Shown: positions 52,018-60,795, counted from the stretch's first letter. The stretch: 64,000 bases of DNA from Acidobacteriota bacterium (GCA_016185425.1 JACPNQ010000037.1:62001-126000), one strand, 5' to 3'. A program made the numbers and translations. Notes: generated by a model not told the origin, from the letters alone.

Positions 52018-54456
52018 ATGCGGCGATATTGGATGATTGGGGCCACCGCAATTGCGGCGGCTCTCATTTCTCAGCCTGTCTGGAAACGTCTAGCCGGCCG
52101 CCAGGCCGACGGAACCTACCTTTTACCTACGGGCCAAACCGTTCGTCCGTTCGGCAGGATCATCGAGGTGAACGATCGCCCGCTCGGCATCTCCATGTCG
52201 CCCGATGGGCGCACCGCCGCGGTTGTTACGGGCTCCAATTTCGCTCCCCGGGCCTTGCACCTTGTCGACCTCTCGTCCACGCAACTTGTCCAAACGCTTC
52301 CTATCGCCGACAGCTTTACCGGCGTCGCCTTCACGGCCGACGGGAACACCATCTATGTTGGCGGCGGCTCCTCAAACGCCATTCACATCTTCTCGCGACG
52401 CGCCGATCAGCCTTTCGGCGCCGCCGGCAGCATTCCCCTTCCCGGTGCCGCGCCGAGCGGACTCGCGCTCAGCCCGGATGGCCGGTTCCTCTTCGTCGCT
52501 TGCAATCAGAGGCACGCCGTCGCCCGCATCACGCTTGCCACAAAGCAGATCGATTTCTGGCCCGCGGGCAGCTATCCGTATACCGTCGCCATCGCGAAGG
52601 GAAAACTCTTCGTGTCCAATTGGGGTGGACGGAAGCCGCGGCCGGACGATACGACGGATGGCATCCACCCGGTCGTCGTCGACAAGCGAACCGGCATTCC
52701 TTCGTCGGGAACTATATCGGTATTCGATATCGCGGAGAGCGCCTTCGTCACGGAAGTCGAAGTGGGCCTGCATCCAAGCGCGCTTGCCCTTTCCCCCGAT
52801 CAGTCCAAACTCTACATCGCCAACGCCAATTCAGATACCGTCGCCGAACTCAACACGGCTACTGCCAAAGTCATCCGATCGATCCCCGTCCCCTTATACA
52901 AGAAAGCGCCGCTCGGCAGCTCTCCGGACGCGCTTGCCGTGGATCGCGGCGGGAAGACTCTCTTCGCCGCCAACGCCGCCAACAACGCCATCGCCGTTGT
53001 CGACCTGCCCAGCGCGAAGGTGAAAGGATTCCTCCCCGCCGGCTGGTATCCCACCGCGGTCGCCATTACGAAGGACAACGCGAATCTCCTGATCGCGAAC
53101 GGCTACGGCTTCGGTTCGGTGGCGCCCGCAAAGGCGAACGGGCGCAGTTACAAAGACCGTGCGGGCATACTCTCACTCGTCCCGCTGGCCGAACTCAGGA
53201 ACCTGGATCGCCTCACCGCGCAGGTGCTGCAGGATAATCATGCGCCCGGCCCGGCGCGGCGAGCCGCGGGACAGACGCCGAAGCCGATCGAGCACGTCAT
53301 CTACATCATCAAGGAGAACCGCACCTACGATCAATTGTTCGGCGATATGCCGCAGGGCAACGGCGATCCATCCCTCGCCATTTTCGGACGCGACGTTTCG
53401 CCGAATCATCATGCGCTCGCCGAACAGTACGTTCTGCTCGACAACTTCTACCAGCCAGCCGATCAGTCCGCTCTCGGCCATCGCTGGTGTACGCAAGGCT
53501 ACGCCAGCGATTGGGTGTTCAAGTACAGCAACGCGCGCAATGATCAGAACCCGATGCTCTTCGCGCCCACGGAATTCCTCTGGGATAACGCGCGCCGCAA
53601 CAACGTCAGCGTTCGCGCGTTTGGAGAACGTGGACTGAACACCGTGGAGCCAAGCGGCGCCACCTGGACGGACATCTACAACGATTGGAAACAGGGTACG
53701 CGCAAGGTATCCATCAAGCCGCGCGCCCTTATTGTAGGCTTGCGCGACATCTACTCCATCAACGTGCCTGCCTATGACCTTCGTATTCCCGATCAGGTCC
53801 GTGTCGACCGGTTTCTCGAAGAGTTTCACGCCGCCGAAAAGACCAACAGCGTTCCGAAACTCAGTGTTCTGCTGCTGTCGCAGGATCACACATCCGGCAC
53901 TAGCCCCGGCTTCCCTACGCCGCGCGCGATGGTGGCCGATAACGATCTCGCCCTCGGCCGTCTTGTCGAGGCCGTCTCCCGTTCTCCGCTGTGGCCGAAG
54001 ACGGCGATCTTTGTTGTGGAAGACGACGCGCAGTCCGGAGTCGACCACGTGGACGGCCATCGGACGGTCGCCCTAGTAATCAGTCCTTACACGCGCGGCC
54101 GCAAGACGGACAGCACGTTCTATACCACTATCAACCTCTACCGGACCATTGAACAGCTTCTCGGCCTGCCGCCTACCAATCAGTTTGACCTCGCCGCCGA
54201 TCCCATGTTTACCGTTTTCACTCGGACGCCCTCAACTGACCGCTATATCGCCATAGCCAACAAGATCCCGCTCGACGAGATGAACCCGCCGCTTAAGGCG
54301 CTCAAGGGCAGGATGCTCGAGCTCGCAAAGGACTCCCTCGCAATGGATCTCGATGAGCCTGATGTGGCGCCGGAAGCGCTGCTCAACCAGGCCATCTGGC
54401 ACTCCGTGAAGGGGCCCGATGTGCCTTATCCCACCTTGCGCAGGAATACGCGATAG
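52018..54456 (+). CDS. YncE-type beta-propeller fused to a phosphoesterase-family domain
   Basis: 812 residues with an N-terminal membrane/signal segment (WMIGATAIAAALISQPVW). Residues about 35-400 are a YncE-like propeller (GISMSPDGRTAAVV, ALSPDGRFLFVACN, ALAVDRGGKTLFAANAANN). From about residue 420 (IEHVIYIIKENRTYDQLFGD) it is a phosphoesterase/phospholipase-C-like domain with the DNFYQPADQSALGHRW and VVEDDAQSGVDHVDGHR segments expected for the metal site. It is probably periplasmic. GAGGAGGAA precedes the ATG, and it follows the permease fusion by 2 bp. It overlaps the convergent rhomboid gene by 31 bp. Confidence 0.87.
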   Translation: MRRYWMIGATAIAAALISQPVWKRLAGRQADGTYLLPTGQTVRPFGRIIEVNDRPLGISMSPDGRTAAVVTGSNFAPRALHLVDLSSTQLVQTLPIADSFTGVAFTADGNTIYVGGGSSNAIHIFSRRADQPFGAAGSIPLPGAAPSGLALSPDGRFLFVACNQRHAVARITLATKQIDFWPAGSYPYTVAIAKGKLFVSNWGGRKPRPDDTTDGIHPVVVDKRTGIPSSGTISVFDIAESAFVTEVEVGLHPSALALSPDQSKLYIANANSDTVAELNTATAKVIRSIPVPLYKKAPLGSSPDALAVDRGGKTLFAANAANNAIAVVDLPSAKVKGFLPAGWYPTAVAITKDNANLLIANGYGFGSVAPAKANGRSYKDRAGILSLVPLAELRNLDRLTAQVLQDNHAPGPARRAAGQTPKPIEHVIYIIKENRTYDQLFGDMPQGNGDPSLAIFGRDVSPNHHALAEQYVLLDNFYQPADQSALGHRWCTQGYASDWVFKYSNARNDQNPMLFAPTEFLWDNARRNNVSVRAFGERGLNTVEPSGATWTDIYNDWKQGTRKVSIKPRALIVGLRDIYSINVPAYDLRIPDQVRVDRFLEEFHAAEKTNSVPKLSVLLLSQDHTSGTSPGFPTPRAMVADNDLALGRLVEAVSRSPLWPKTAIFVVEDDAQSGVDHVDGHRTVALVISPYTRGRKTDSTFYTTINLYRTIEQLLGLPPTNQFDLAADPMFTVFTRTPSTDRYIAIANKIPLDEMNPPLKALKGRMLELAKDSLAMDLDEPDVAPEALLNQAIWHSVKGPDVPYPTLRRNTR

Positions 54457-55223
54457 GTCAACTCGTAGAAGGCGTAGCCGGTGATCAGCAGCGACACTAA
54501 AGCGATCAGCCCCCACAGTTTTTCCTTCGTGTCATCCACCCATCTCGGCAGACCTGCCACGTAGGCCACGCCGAAGCCGCCGATCAATCCGCCCAGGTGG
54601 GCCGCGTTGTCGATCATCGGCATCAGCCCGCCCATGATGAAGCCGATGCCCGCATTCATCAGGCACTGGGTTTGTAGATGCCGCGCCACGAACGACTTGC
54701 TGTGCATGCCGTAAGCGATCAGCGCGCCGAGTAGGCCGAAAATGCCGGCACTCGCGCCCAGCGATCTCACTCCCGGCGACCACATCGCGCTGAACGTAAA
54801 CCCGACGATCGTCGCCACCGTATAGAGCGCGAACATCCGCCGCGTGCCATAGATCTCTTCCACAATCGGGCCGATATTGAACAGCCCCACCATGTTCATC
54901 AGGACGTGCAGAAACTGTGTGTGCAGGTATCCCGCCGTGATCAGCCGGTACCATTCGCCGCTCAAGATCCCCGGCAGCCACTTTGTCCCCTCAATCGGCA
55001 GGACACGCGAGCCGGACACCGTGATCGCCAAGTAGAGTGCCGAGTTCACCAGCAGCAGCAGCGCCGCCGCCATCTTTCCATTTGGCATCAATGCGCCGGT
55101 AATGCCGCCGTTACTCGCCGTTCGGAATCCCAGCGCGCCCAGGGGCACGCCGCAGTACGGGCATTGGTCGCTCCGCGCATCGACCAATGCGCGGCAATTT
55201 GGGCACAATCGGCTGCTGCTCAC
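54426..55223 (-). CDS. Rhomboid family intramembrane serine protease with N-terminal zinc ribbon
   Basis: 265 residues. A zinc-ribbon-like start has C7-C10 and C21-C24 (LCPNC, CPYC). Six or seven membrane helices follow. The catalytic serine S158 is in GASAGIFG, and the histidine is in NAAHLGGLIGGFG. GTG 55223 was chosen because a minus-strand TAGACT box ends 7 bases upstream and it places the ribbon at the N-terminus. A longer TTG start at 55280 is possible. It overlaps the end of the propeller-phosphoesterase gene by 31 bp. Confidence 0.85.
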   Translation of the reverse strand: MSSSRLCPNCRALVDARSDQCPYCGVPLGALGFRTASNGGITGALMPNGKMAAALLLLVNSALYLAITVSGSRVLPIEGTKWLPGILSGEWYRLITAGYLHTQFLHVLMNMVGLFNIGPIVEEIYGTRRMFALYTVATIVGFTFSAMWSPGVRSLGASAGIFGLLGALIAYGMHSKSFVARHLQTQCLMNAGIGFIMGGLMPMIDNAAHLGGLIGGFGVAYVAGLPRWVDDTKEKLWGLIALVSLLITGYAFYELTYRVFLRKVG

Positions 55224-55230
55224 TTTTCTC

Positions 55231-55269
55231 AGTCTATCAGCCAGCCGCCGAAGCCCCCTTTGATAAAAT
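55231..55269. promoter_or_regulatory. Divergent -10 boxes for rhomboid and aldolase
   Basis: Minus-strand TAGACT (55231-55236) ends 7 bases before GTG 55223. Plus-strand TAAAAT (55264-55269) ends 10 bases before ATG 55280. Both placements predict leaderless or near-leaderless transcripts. Confidence 0.42.
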
Positions 55270-55279
55270 GTAGAGTCCA

Positions 55280-56053
55280 ATGGCCGAAAACGACCGCGAG
55301 CTGCGTCAACAAATCTGCGAAATCGGCCGTCTCATGTATCAAAAGGGATGGGTGGCCGCGAACGACGGCAACCTCAGCATCAAACTGAGCGAGGACCGTT
55401 ATCTCTGCACGCCCACCAACATCAGCAAGGGCATGATGACGCCGGACGATCTCATCATCGTCAATGCGGAGGGCACAAGAGTCGAAGGCCGCCGCGAACG
55501 TACGAGCGAGATCATGATGCATCTCACCATCTACAGCATGCGTCCGGATGTGGGGGCGGTTGTCCACGCGCATCCCCCTGTGTCCACCGGTTTCGCGGTC
55601 TCCGGCCGTCCTCTGAATCAAGCGATCCTTCCCGAGGTCGTGGTGATGCTCGGCTGCGTTCCCCTGGCCGATTACGGCCTTCCGGGCACGCCCGCGTTGA
55701 GCGAGACGATCAAGCCGTTCATACCGAAACACGACGCTATTCTCCTCGGCAACCACGGCGCCGTCTGCTCCGGGCAACACATCTGGCAAGCCTATTTCCG
55801 CATGGAGACGCTCGAACACGTGGCGCGTATCGCTTTGGTGGCCGAGCTGCTCGGTGGTGCGAAACTGCTGCCTCGCGTCGAAGTCGACAAGCTGTTCGAC
55901 GCCCGGGGCCGCTATGGGATCACCTCGCTAACCACGATGGAACCCGGCTGCCCCGTCACCGCGGACGATACGGGCGGCGAGCGAATCACGGTGACGCGCG
56001 ATGAGCTCATTGCGCTGATTGAGGATGCGGTCTCCGCCCGTATGGGCCGATGA
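55280..56053 (+). CDS. Class II aldolase, probable microcompartment aldolase
   Basis: 257-residue zinc aldolase of the L-fuculose/L-rhamnulose-phosphate aldolase family, cleaving a sugar phosphate to dihydroxyacetone phosphate and lactaldehyde. The zinc site is H96, H98 (VVHAHPP) and H159 (GNHGAV), with the catalytic E77 (TSEIMM). Residues 234-257 (ITVTRDELIALIEDAVSARM) form a possible amphipathic helix after a Gly-rich linker, the shape of an encapsulation peptide. Four shell-protein genes follow 42 bp downstream, so it is likely packaged in a microcompartment. Sugar specificity is inferred. Confidence 0.88.
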   Translation: MAENDRELRQQICEIGRLMYQKGWVAANDGNLSIKLSEDRYLCTPTNISKGMMTPDDLIIVNAEGTRVEGRRERTSEIMMHLTIYSMRPDVGAVVHAHPPVSTGFAVSGRPLNQAILPEVVVMLGCVPLADYGLPGTPALSETIKPFIPKHDAILLGNHGAVCSGQHIWQAYFRMETLEHVARIALVAELLGGAKLLPRVEVDKLFDARGRYGITSLTTMEPGCPVTADDTGGERITVTRDELIALIEDAVSARMGR

Positions 56054-56095
56054 CAGCAACGCGCATTTCGGCATACGCTATGATCTGGAGGTCGA

Positions 56096-56398
56096 ATGGG
56101 TGAAGCATTAGGAATGGTGGAGACGCGTGGCCTGGTGGCTATGATCGAAGCGTCGGACGCGATGGTAAAGGCGGCGAAAGTGACCCTCGTCGGCTGGGAA
56201 CGCATCGGGTCCGGCTATGTCACCGCTATTGTCAGGGGCGATGTCGCCGCCGTTCGCGCCGCCACTGACGCCGGCGCGGCCGCCGCTCGCCGGGTTGGCG
56301 AGCTGGTCGCGGTACACGTCATTCCGCGCCCGCATCCGAGCCTGGAAGACGTGCTACCCATCGGCAGGCCCAACGGCGCCAAGGGCAACGGCAAATGA
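56096..56398 (+). CDS. BMC-H microcompartment shell protein
   Basis: 100-residue single BMC-domain protein that forms the hexagonal facets of a microcompartment shell. It begins ALGMVETRGLVAMIEASDAMVKAA, the classic PduA/EutM opening, and has the pore loop RIGSGYVTAIVRGDV. GGAGG precedes the start by 4 bases, and a TATGAT box (56079-56084) could give it its own promoter. The stop overlaps the first BMC-P gene (ATGA). The pore residues GSG suggest a small pore of the PduA type. Confidence 0.95.
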   Translation: MGEALGMVETRGLVAMIEASDAMVKAAKVTLVGWERIGSGYVTAIVRGDVAAVRAATDAGAAAARRVGELVAVHVIPRPHPSLEDVLPIGRPNGAKGNGK

Positions 56399-56679
56399 TT
56401 CTCGCGCGTGTCGTAGGAACGGTCGTCGCAACGCGTAAGGATCCGCGGCTCGATGGGCGCAAACTGCTCATCTGCAAACCCGTTTCGCCGGAAGGCAAGG
56501 ACGAATCGGGCTACGTTGTCGCTGTTGATACCGTCAGCGCCGGTTATCGCGAAACGGTCATCCTTGTCAGCGGCTCCAGCGCCCGCATGGCCGAGGGCTG
56601 CAAGGACAGGCCCGTCGATACCGCCATCGTCGGTATCGTCGATTCTGTCTCCATCGACGAAGGCAGCAAAGGCACCTGA
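56395..56679 (+). CDS. BMC-P (EutN/CcmL) shell vertex protein 1
   Basis: 94-residue pentameric vertex protein. It begins MILARVVGTVVATRKDP and ends with TAIVGIVDSVSID, both typical of EutN/CcmL. The central KLLICKPV and VVAVDTVSAG strands match the fold. It overlaps the BMC-H gene by 4 bp. Together with its two paralogues it gives three different vertex proteins at this locus. Confidence 0.93.
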   Translation: MILARVVGTVVATRKDPRLDGRKLLICKPVSPEGKDESGYVVAVDTVSAGYRETVILVSGSSARMAEGCKDRPVDTAIVGIVDSVSIDEGSKGT

Positions 56680-56682
56680 TCC

Positions 56683-56958
56683 ATGTATCTCGGTCGAGTC
56701 ATCGGTCGCGTCTGGTCCACAGTGAAGGATCCTTCGCTCGTCACCCAGCGGCTGCTGGTGGTGCAGCCGGTCACGCCCGAAGGCGCTCCCACGGGTAAGC
56801 GCCTGGTTGTCACCGATGCGGTGGGTGTTGGCGCGGGCGAACTGGTCTACTGGACGAAAGGCAAGGAATCCAGCTTCCCGTTTCTTCCCGCCGAAGTACC
56901 AACCGAGATGACTATAGCCGGCATTGTCGATTCGCTGCAAATCGATAGAGGAGTATAG
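56683..56958 (+). CDS. BMC-P (EutN/CcmL) shell vertex protein 2
   Basis: 91-residue vertex protein with the family start MYLGRVIGRVWSTVKDP, middle RLLVVQPVTPEG and end MTIAGIVDSLQID. It lies 3 bases after the first BMC-P gene. It differs clearly from paralogues 1 and 3, so the three are not recent copies. Confidence 0.93.
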   Translation: MYLGRVIGRVWSTVKDPSLVTQRLLVVQPVTPEGAPTGKRLVVTDAVGVGAGELVYWTKGKESSFPFLPAEVPTEMTIAGIVDSLQIDRGV

Positions 56959-56961
56959 GCA

Positions 56962-57261
56962 GTGCTGATTGCTCGCATCATCGGTGACGTTACGGCTACG
57001 CACAAGCACGCGAGCCACGAAGGGCAGAAGCTGCTCCTTGTGCAACCGTTGGAGCTCGATCGGCGGACTCCGCGCGGCGACGCCGTTATCGCCGTTGACG
57101 CGGTCGATGCCGGGCTCGGCGATATCGTTCTCCTGGTCACGGAGGGCTACAGTGCTATGACCAGCGTCAATCGCCCCGAGTCACCCATCGACATGGCCGT
57201 TATCGGCGTCATCGATCACCTCGATCTTCTGCCCGTTCCTCCTCCTGCTACGGCGGTTTAG
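56962..57261 (+). CDS. BMC-P (EutN/CcmL) shell vertex protein 3
   Basis: 99-residue vertex protein starting at GTG 56962 (LIARIIGDVTATHKH), with QKLLLVQPLE and AVIGVIDHLDL. A proline-rich tail (LLPVPPPATAV) extends it. Its last 81 bases overlap the 3' end of the minus-strand membrane-protein gene. It is the last shell gene. No aldehyde dehydrogenase, PduL or BMC-T gene follows. Confidence 0.92.
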   Translation: MLIARIIGDVTATHKHASHEGQKLLLVQPLELDRRTPRGDAVIAVDAVDAGLGDIVLLVTEGYSAMTSVNRPESPIDMAVIGVIDHLDLLPVPPPATAV

Positions 57262-57762
57262 AAAAATCCCGGTTATCCACACTCCGCACGCCAGGCGAAA
57301 AATCGTCAGTAGCCCGTACGCCATGTGCAGATTGGCAAATCGCGTCCGCTCCTGCACCATCATCCCTTCGGCACGGAAATCCAGGATGCGGCCGAGGGCC
57401 ACCACCTGCGGCGTCAATAGAAAATGCGATGCGCATGCGGCTAGCAACAGCACACCCGCAATCGTCGTCGCCAGCCGGCTGTAGTTTTGCAAAAATAACA
57501 GGCTGACAATCGCAAATACCAGTCCAAGCTCAATCAGCCCGCTGGTTTCAAACATCGTTCGGTTGATCTCAGCGGCGATAAAGCGGAACAGCTTCTCCGT
57601 CATCGGCTCACCGATGAGGAACAATGCGCGTGCAGGCTCGCCCGGAGGAGATTTTGCCGCGTACGTTGCTACTTTGAACGTGGTTGACGCAACAACTCCG
57701 ATCGTGACCACCATGGTGAACCACACACCCAGGAGGAAGGTGATAAGCCGGCGAATATGCAT
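57181..57762 (-). CDS. Membrane protein of unknown function
   Basis: 193 residues with about four membrane helices: HIRRLITFLLGVWFTMVVTI, IELGLVFAIVSLLFLQ, AGVLLLAACASHFLL and LTIFRLACGVWITGIFL. A DUF4149-like fold is possible but unconfirmed. The C-terminus is a basic tail (NRRSRRRNGQK) encoded antisense to the end of the third BMC-P gene. The ATG at 57762 was chosen because the first helix begins there, and a minus-strand TAGAAT box ends 11 bases upstream. Confidence 0.7.
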   Translation of the reverse strand: MHIRRLITFLLGVWFTMVVTIGVVASTTFKVATYAAKSPPGEPARALFLIGEPMTEKLFRFIAAEINRTMFETSGLIELGLVFAIVSLLFLQNYSRLATTIAGVLLLAACASHFLLTPQVVALGRILDFRAEGMMVQERTRFANLHMAYGLLTIFRLACGVWITGIFLNRRSRRRNGQKIEVIDDADNGHVDG

Positions 57763-57773
57763 GTAAACTGGCC

Positions 57774-57779
57774 ATTCTA
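57774..57779 (-). promoter_or_regulatory. -10 box TAGAAT for the membrane-protein gene
   Basis: TAGAAT on the minus strand ends 11 bases before ATG 57762, without a ribosome site between. The opposite sulfatase gene begins 22 bp away, so the two promoters must lie close together. Confidence 0.35.
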
Positions 57780-57783
57780 ACCC

Positions 57784-59094
57784 ATGCTGCGCCGCCGCCA
57801 CTTTCTGCAGTTGCTCGCCGCTGCCCCCACGCGTCCGAATATCATCCTCGCCATGGCTGACGATCAGGGCTGGGGCGATACGTCCTACAACGGCCACCAC
57901 ATCCTTTCGACGCCCAACCTCGACGCGATGGCCCGCGCGGGCATTCGATTTGACCGTTTCTATGCCGGCGCGCCCGTATGCTCACCCACGCGCGGCAGCG
58001 CACTCACCGGCCGGCACCCCTTCCGGTACGGGATCTTTTTCGCTAACGCCGATTCCGGAACCGATGCACCGTCCAAGTACGCGCTCCCCGCCCGCGAACA
58101 GACGCTAGCGGAGTTCCTGAAGCCGCTGGGTTACGCCTGCGGCCACTTCGGCAAATGGCACCTCGGCGACTTCGCCGGCCCTAAACATTCCTCCCCTTCC
58201 GATAACGGCTTCGACGAATTCTTCTCCACGACACGCAAGGTCGCTACCGTCAATCCCGAAGGCTATTGGACCCACAATGGCCGCGTTCCTCCCGCCGACC
58301 TCGAAGGCGACGATTCGCGAATACTCATGGATGCCGCGGTTACGTTCATCGAGAAATCGGCCCAACGCCGCCAGCCCTTCTTCGCCGTCATCTGGTTCCA
58401 CGCGCCCCATGAACCTGTCGCCGCCACGGAACGCCATCGCGCCCCATACACCCAATACTCCGGCAAACCGGAGAATTACTATGGCGCCATCGCATCGGTC
58501 GATGAACAGATGGGCCGCCTTCGCGAAACGCTGCGCTACCTCAAAGTCGAGCGCGACACGATGCTCTGGTACGCGAGCGACAACGGTCCCGAGGGCGACC
58601 GCCAGTCTACTGCCTCGCCAGGTAGTTCAGGCCCCTTCCGCGGCCGCAAACGCAGCCTTTTCGAAGGCGGCATTCGCGTCCCCGCCATCCTCGAATGGCC
58701 CGCTCGTTACAACTCGCCCCAAGTCGTCAAGGCCGCCGCCTCAACCAGCGACTACCTGCCCACAATTCTCAGTGCCCTGAATCAGCCCCTTCCGTCCGAG
58801 CTCGACGGTATCAACCTCCTGCCGATCCTCGATGGCAAACGGCGCTTCCGTCAATTGCCTCTCGCCTTCGAAACTATCGGCGATACGCGAGGCTCCCCCA
58901 AACTCTGTTGGATGGAAGACCGCTGGAAACTCCTCACCAGTCTCGATGGTTCCGAAGAGATGCTCTTCGATCTCGACGGCGATCCTGCCGAATCCAATAA
59001 TCTCGCGGGGCGCCAATCACGAATCGTGGCCGCGCTTCGTGCCAAACTCGAAAAGTGGCGCGCCTCTTGCGGGCGCAGCCGGCAAGGACTCTGA
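57784..59094 (+). CDS. Sulfatase (type I, formylglycine class)
   Basis: 436-residue exported sulfatase with a twin-arginine-like N-terminus (MLRRRHFLQLLAAAP). The maturation motif CSPTR (Cys 66, VCSPTRGSALTGRH) is converted to formylglycine in this family, and GKWHLGD supplies a further active-site lysine and histidine. NIILAMADDQGWGD binds the metal. The substrate is not determined; the nearby aldolase locus raises the idea of a sulfated deoxy-sugar polysaccharide such as fucan. It is 4 bp before the amidohydrolase, in one likely operon. Confidence 0.92.
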   Translation: MLRRRHFLQLLAAAPTRPNIILAMADDQGWGDTSYNGHHILSTPNLDAMARAGIRFDRFYAGAPVCSPTRGSALTGRHPFRYGIFFANADSGTDAPSKYALPAREQTLAEFLKPLGYACGHFGKWHLGDFAGPKHSSPSDNGFDEFFSTTRKVATVNPEGYWTHNGRVPPADLEGDDSRILMDAAVTFIEKSAQRRQPFFAVIWFHAPHEPVAATERHRAPYTQYSGKPENYYGAIASVDEQMGRLRETLRYLKVERDTMLWYASDNGPEGDRQSTASPGSSGPFRGRKRSLFEGGIRVPAILEWPARYNSPQVVKAAASTSDYLPTILSALNQPLPSELDGINLLPILDGKRRFRQLPLAFETIGDTRGSPKLCWMEDRWKLLTSLDGSEEMLFDLDGDPAESNNLAGRQSRIVAALRAKLEKWRASCGRSRQGL

Positions 59095-59097
59095 TAC

Positions 59098-60795
59098 ATG
59101 CGTCTCTCCGCACTTCTGGCCGTCGTCCCCCTGTTCGCCGCCGACGCCGATCTCATTCTGCACAACGGCAAAATTGTGACCGCCGATGCCCGTTTCAAAA
59201 TCGTGCAGGCCGTCGCTATTAAAGGCGGCAGGATCATCCACACCGGCACCAGTAACGTCGTTATCGGTGCTGAAAAAGGGCCGCAAACCACGCTCGTCAA
59301 TCTCGCCGGCAAGATGGTTCTCCCCGGTCTTATCGATGCGCACGTGCACGCTATCGGCGCGGGCCTAAGCGAGTTTAAATCCAAACTCCCGCCGCTCGAT
59401 TCCATCGCCGATATCCAGAACTACATCCGCGAAAAGGCCAAGACCACGCCGCGCGGCGAATGGATTATCGTCCCGCGTACGCTGCCTCCCCGCTTGAAGG
59501 AGCAGCGCTTCCCCACCAAGACCGATCTCGACGTTGTCACCACGCATCCTGTCGCCTTCGACGGCAGCTATGTCTGGTCGGCCAATACGCTTGGCCTCAA
59601 GATCAGCGGCATCACGCGCAATACCGCTAACCCTCCCGGCGGCGAAGTGGTGAAAGGTCAGGATGGCGAACCCAACGGCATTCTCCGCGCCGCGAGTCAA
59701 CTGTTGAAAGGCATTCGCGACGAATCTCGCGCCACGGAAGCCGAGCGCCAGCAGGCGCTCGAAACCATGCTCAAACTCTATGCCGCAGCCGGGCTTACCA
59801 GTGTCGGCGATCGCGCCGTTACGGCTCCCGATGTCGCTAGCTATGAAGCCCTGAAAGCGCAGGACCGCTTGCCGGTTCGTGCCGTGCTTACCTGGCGCAT
59901 CGATGCTTCCCGTCCTATCGAGCAGATTGAACAGGAGATCAACTCCAAGACCTGGACCACCAACCAGGGTGACGACTGGTTGAAATTCGGCACGTTCAAA
60001 GTCACGCTCGACGGCGGCCAATCCGTCGGCACCGCCTATCAGCGCATGCCCTATGGTCCCTACGGCCGTCAACTCTACGGACAAACCAACCCCGACGCGC
60101 GCGGCACACTCTTCGTCGACCGCGAGAAACTCACACGCATCTTCCGCGCCGCACGCAACAAAGGCTGGCAGCTTACCTCCCACGCCCAGGGCGGCGCTGC
60201 TATCGACGTTCTGCTCGACGCCTTCGAAGCTCTCGACAAAGAGAAGCCCATAGGCCCGTCGCGTTCGCACGTCATGCATGGCAGTTTCATGAGCGAAGAA
60301 GCCATCGCGCGCATGAAGCGCATGGGTATCATCGCCGACGTGCAGGGCGGTTGGCTTCACTTCGATGTTCCCGCCCTGGAACAGGTCTTCGGTTACAAGA
60401 ACATGCGCTACTTCTTTCCGCTGCAGTCGTACTTGAAGGCGGGCATCATCATCGCCGGGGGGAGTGACCACATGATCGGTCACGACAAGAATCGGGCCGT
60501 CAACCCCTACAATCCCTTCTTCAACATGTGGATGGCCATCTCACGCAAAACCCGCGAGGGTAAGCTCATCTACCCGGAAGAAAAAATCTCACGCGAACAG
60601 GCGCTTCGCATGTACACGAACGGCTCCGCATATCTCCACTTCGCGGAGAAAACTCTCGGTTCACTCGAGCCCGGTAAGTTCGCCGATCTTGTGCTTATCG
60701 ACAAAGACTTCCTCACCTGCCCCGAGGACGAAATCCGCCACATCCAGCCGCTTGCCACCGTGGTCAATGGCAAGGTCGTCTACGGCACTCTCTGA
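59098..60795 (+). CDS. YtcJ-like amidohydrolase, exported
   Basis: 565-residue amidohydrolase family 3 protein with a signal peptide (MRLSALLAVVPLFAADAD). The metal motif HVH is at residues 82 and 84 (GLIDAHVHAIGAG), and later motifs include TSHAQGGAAIDVLLDAFEAL, HGSFMSEEAIARM and GGSDHMIGHDKN. The closing LEPGKFADLVLIDKD is typical. The substrate is unknown. It lies 3 bp after the sulfatase and converges with a ThuA gene, overlapping by 16 bp. Confidence 0.92.
   Translation: MRLSALLAVVPLFAADADLILHNGKIVTADARFKIVQAVAIKGGRIIHTGTSNVVIGAEKGPQTTLVNLAGKMVLPGLIDAHVHAIGAGLSEFKSKLPPLDSIADIQNYIREKAKTTPRGEWIIVPRTLPPRLKEQRFPTKTDLDVVTTHPVAFDGSYVWSANTLGLKISGITRNTANPPGGEVVKGQDGEPNGILRAASQLLKGIRDESRATEAERQQALETMLKLYAAAGLTSVGDRAVTAPDVASYEALKAQDRLPVRAVLTWRIDASRPIEQIEQEINSKTWTTNQGDDWLKFGTFKVTLDGGQSVGTAYQRMPYGPYGRQLYGQTNPDARGTLFVDREKLTRIFRAARNKGWQLTSHAQGGAAIDVLLDAFEALDKEKPIGPSRSHVMHGSFMSEEAIARMKRMGIIADVQGGWLHFDVPALEQVFGYKNMRYFFPLQSYLKAGIIIAGGSDHMIGHDKNRAVNPYNPFFNMWMAISRKTREGKLIYPEEKISREQALRMYTNGSAYLHFAEKTLGSLEPGKFADLVLIDKDFLTCPEDEIRHIQPLATVVNGKVVYGTL

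Noticed and set aside
51414..53237. Plus-strand frame of 607 codons spanning the fusion and propeller-phosphoesterase genes
   Set aside because: It is out of frame with both genes, Arg/Ser-rich, and crosses a real gene boundary.
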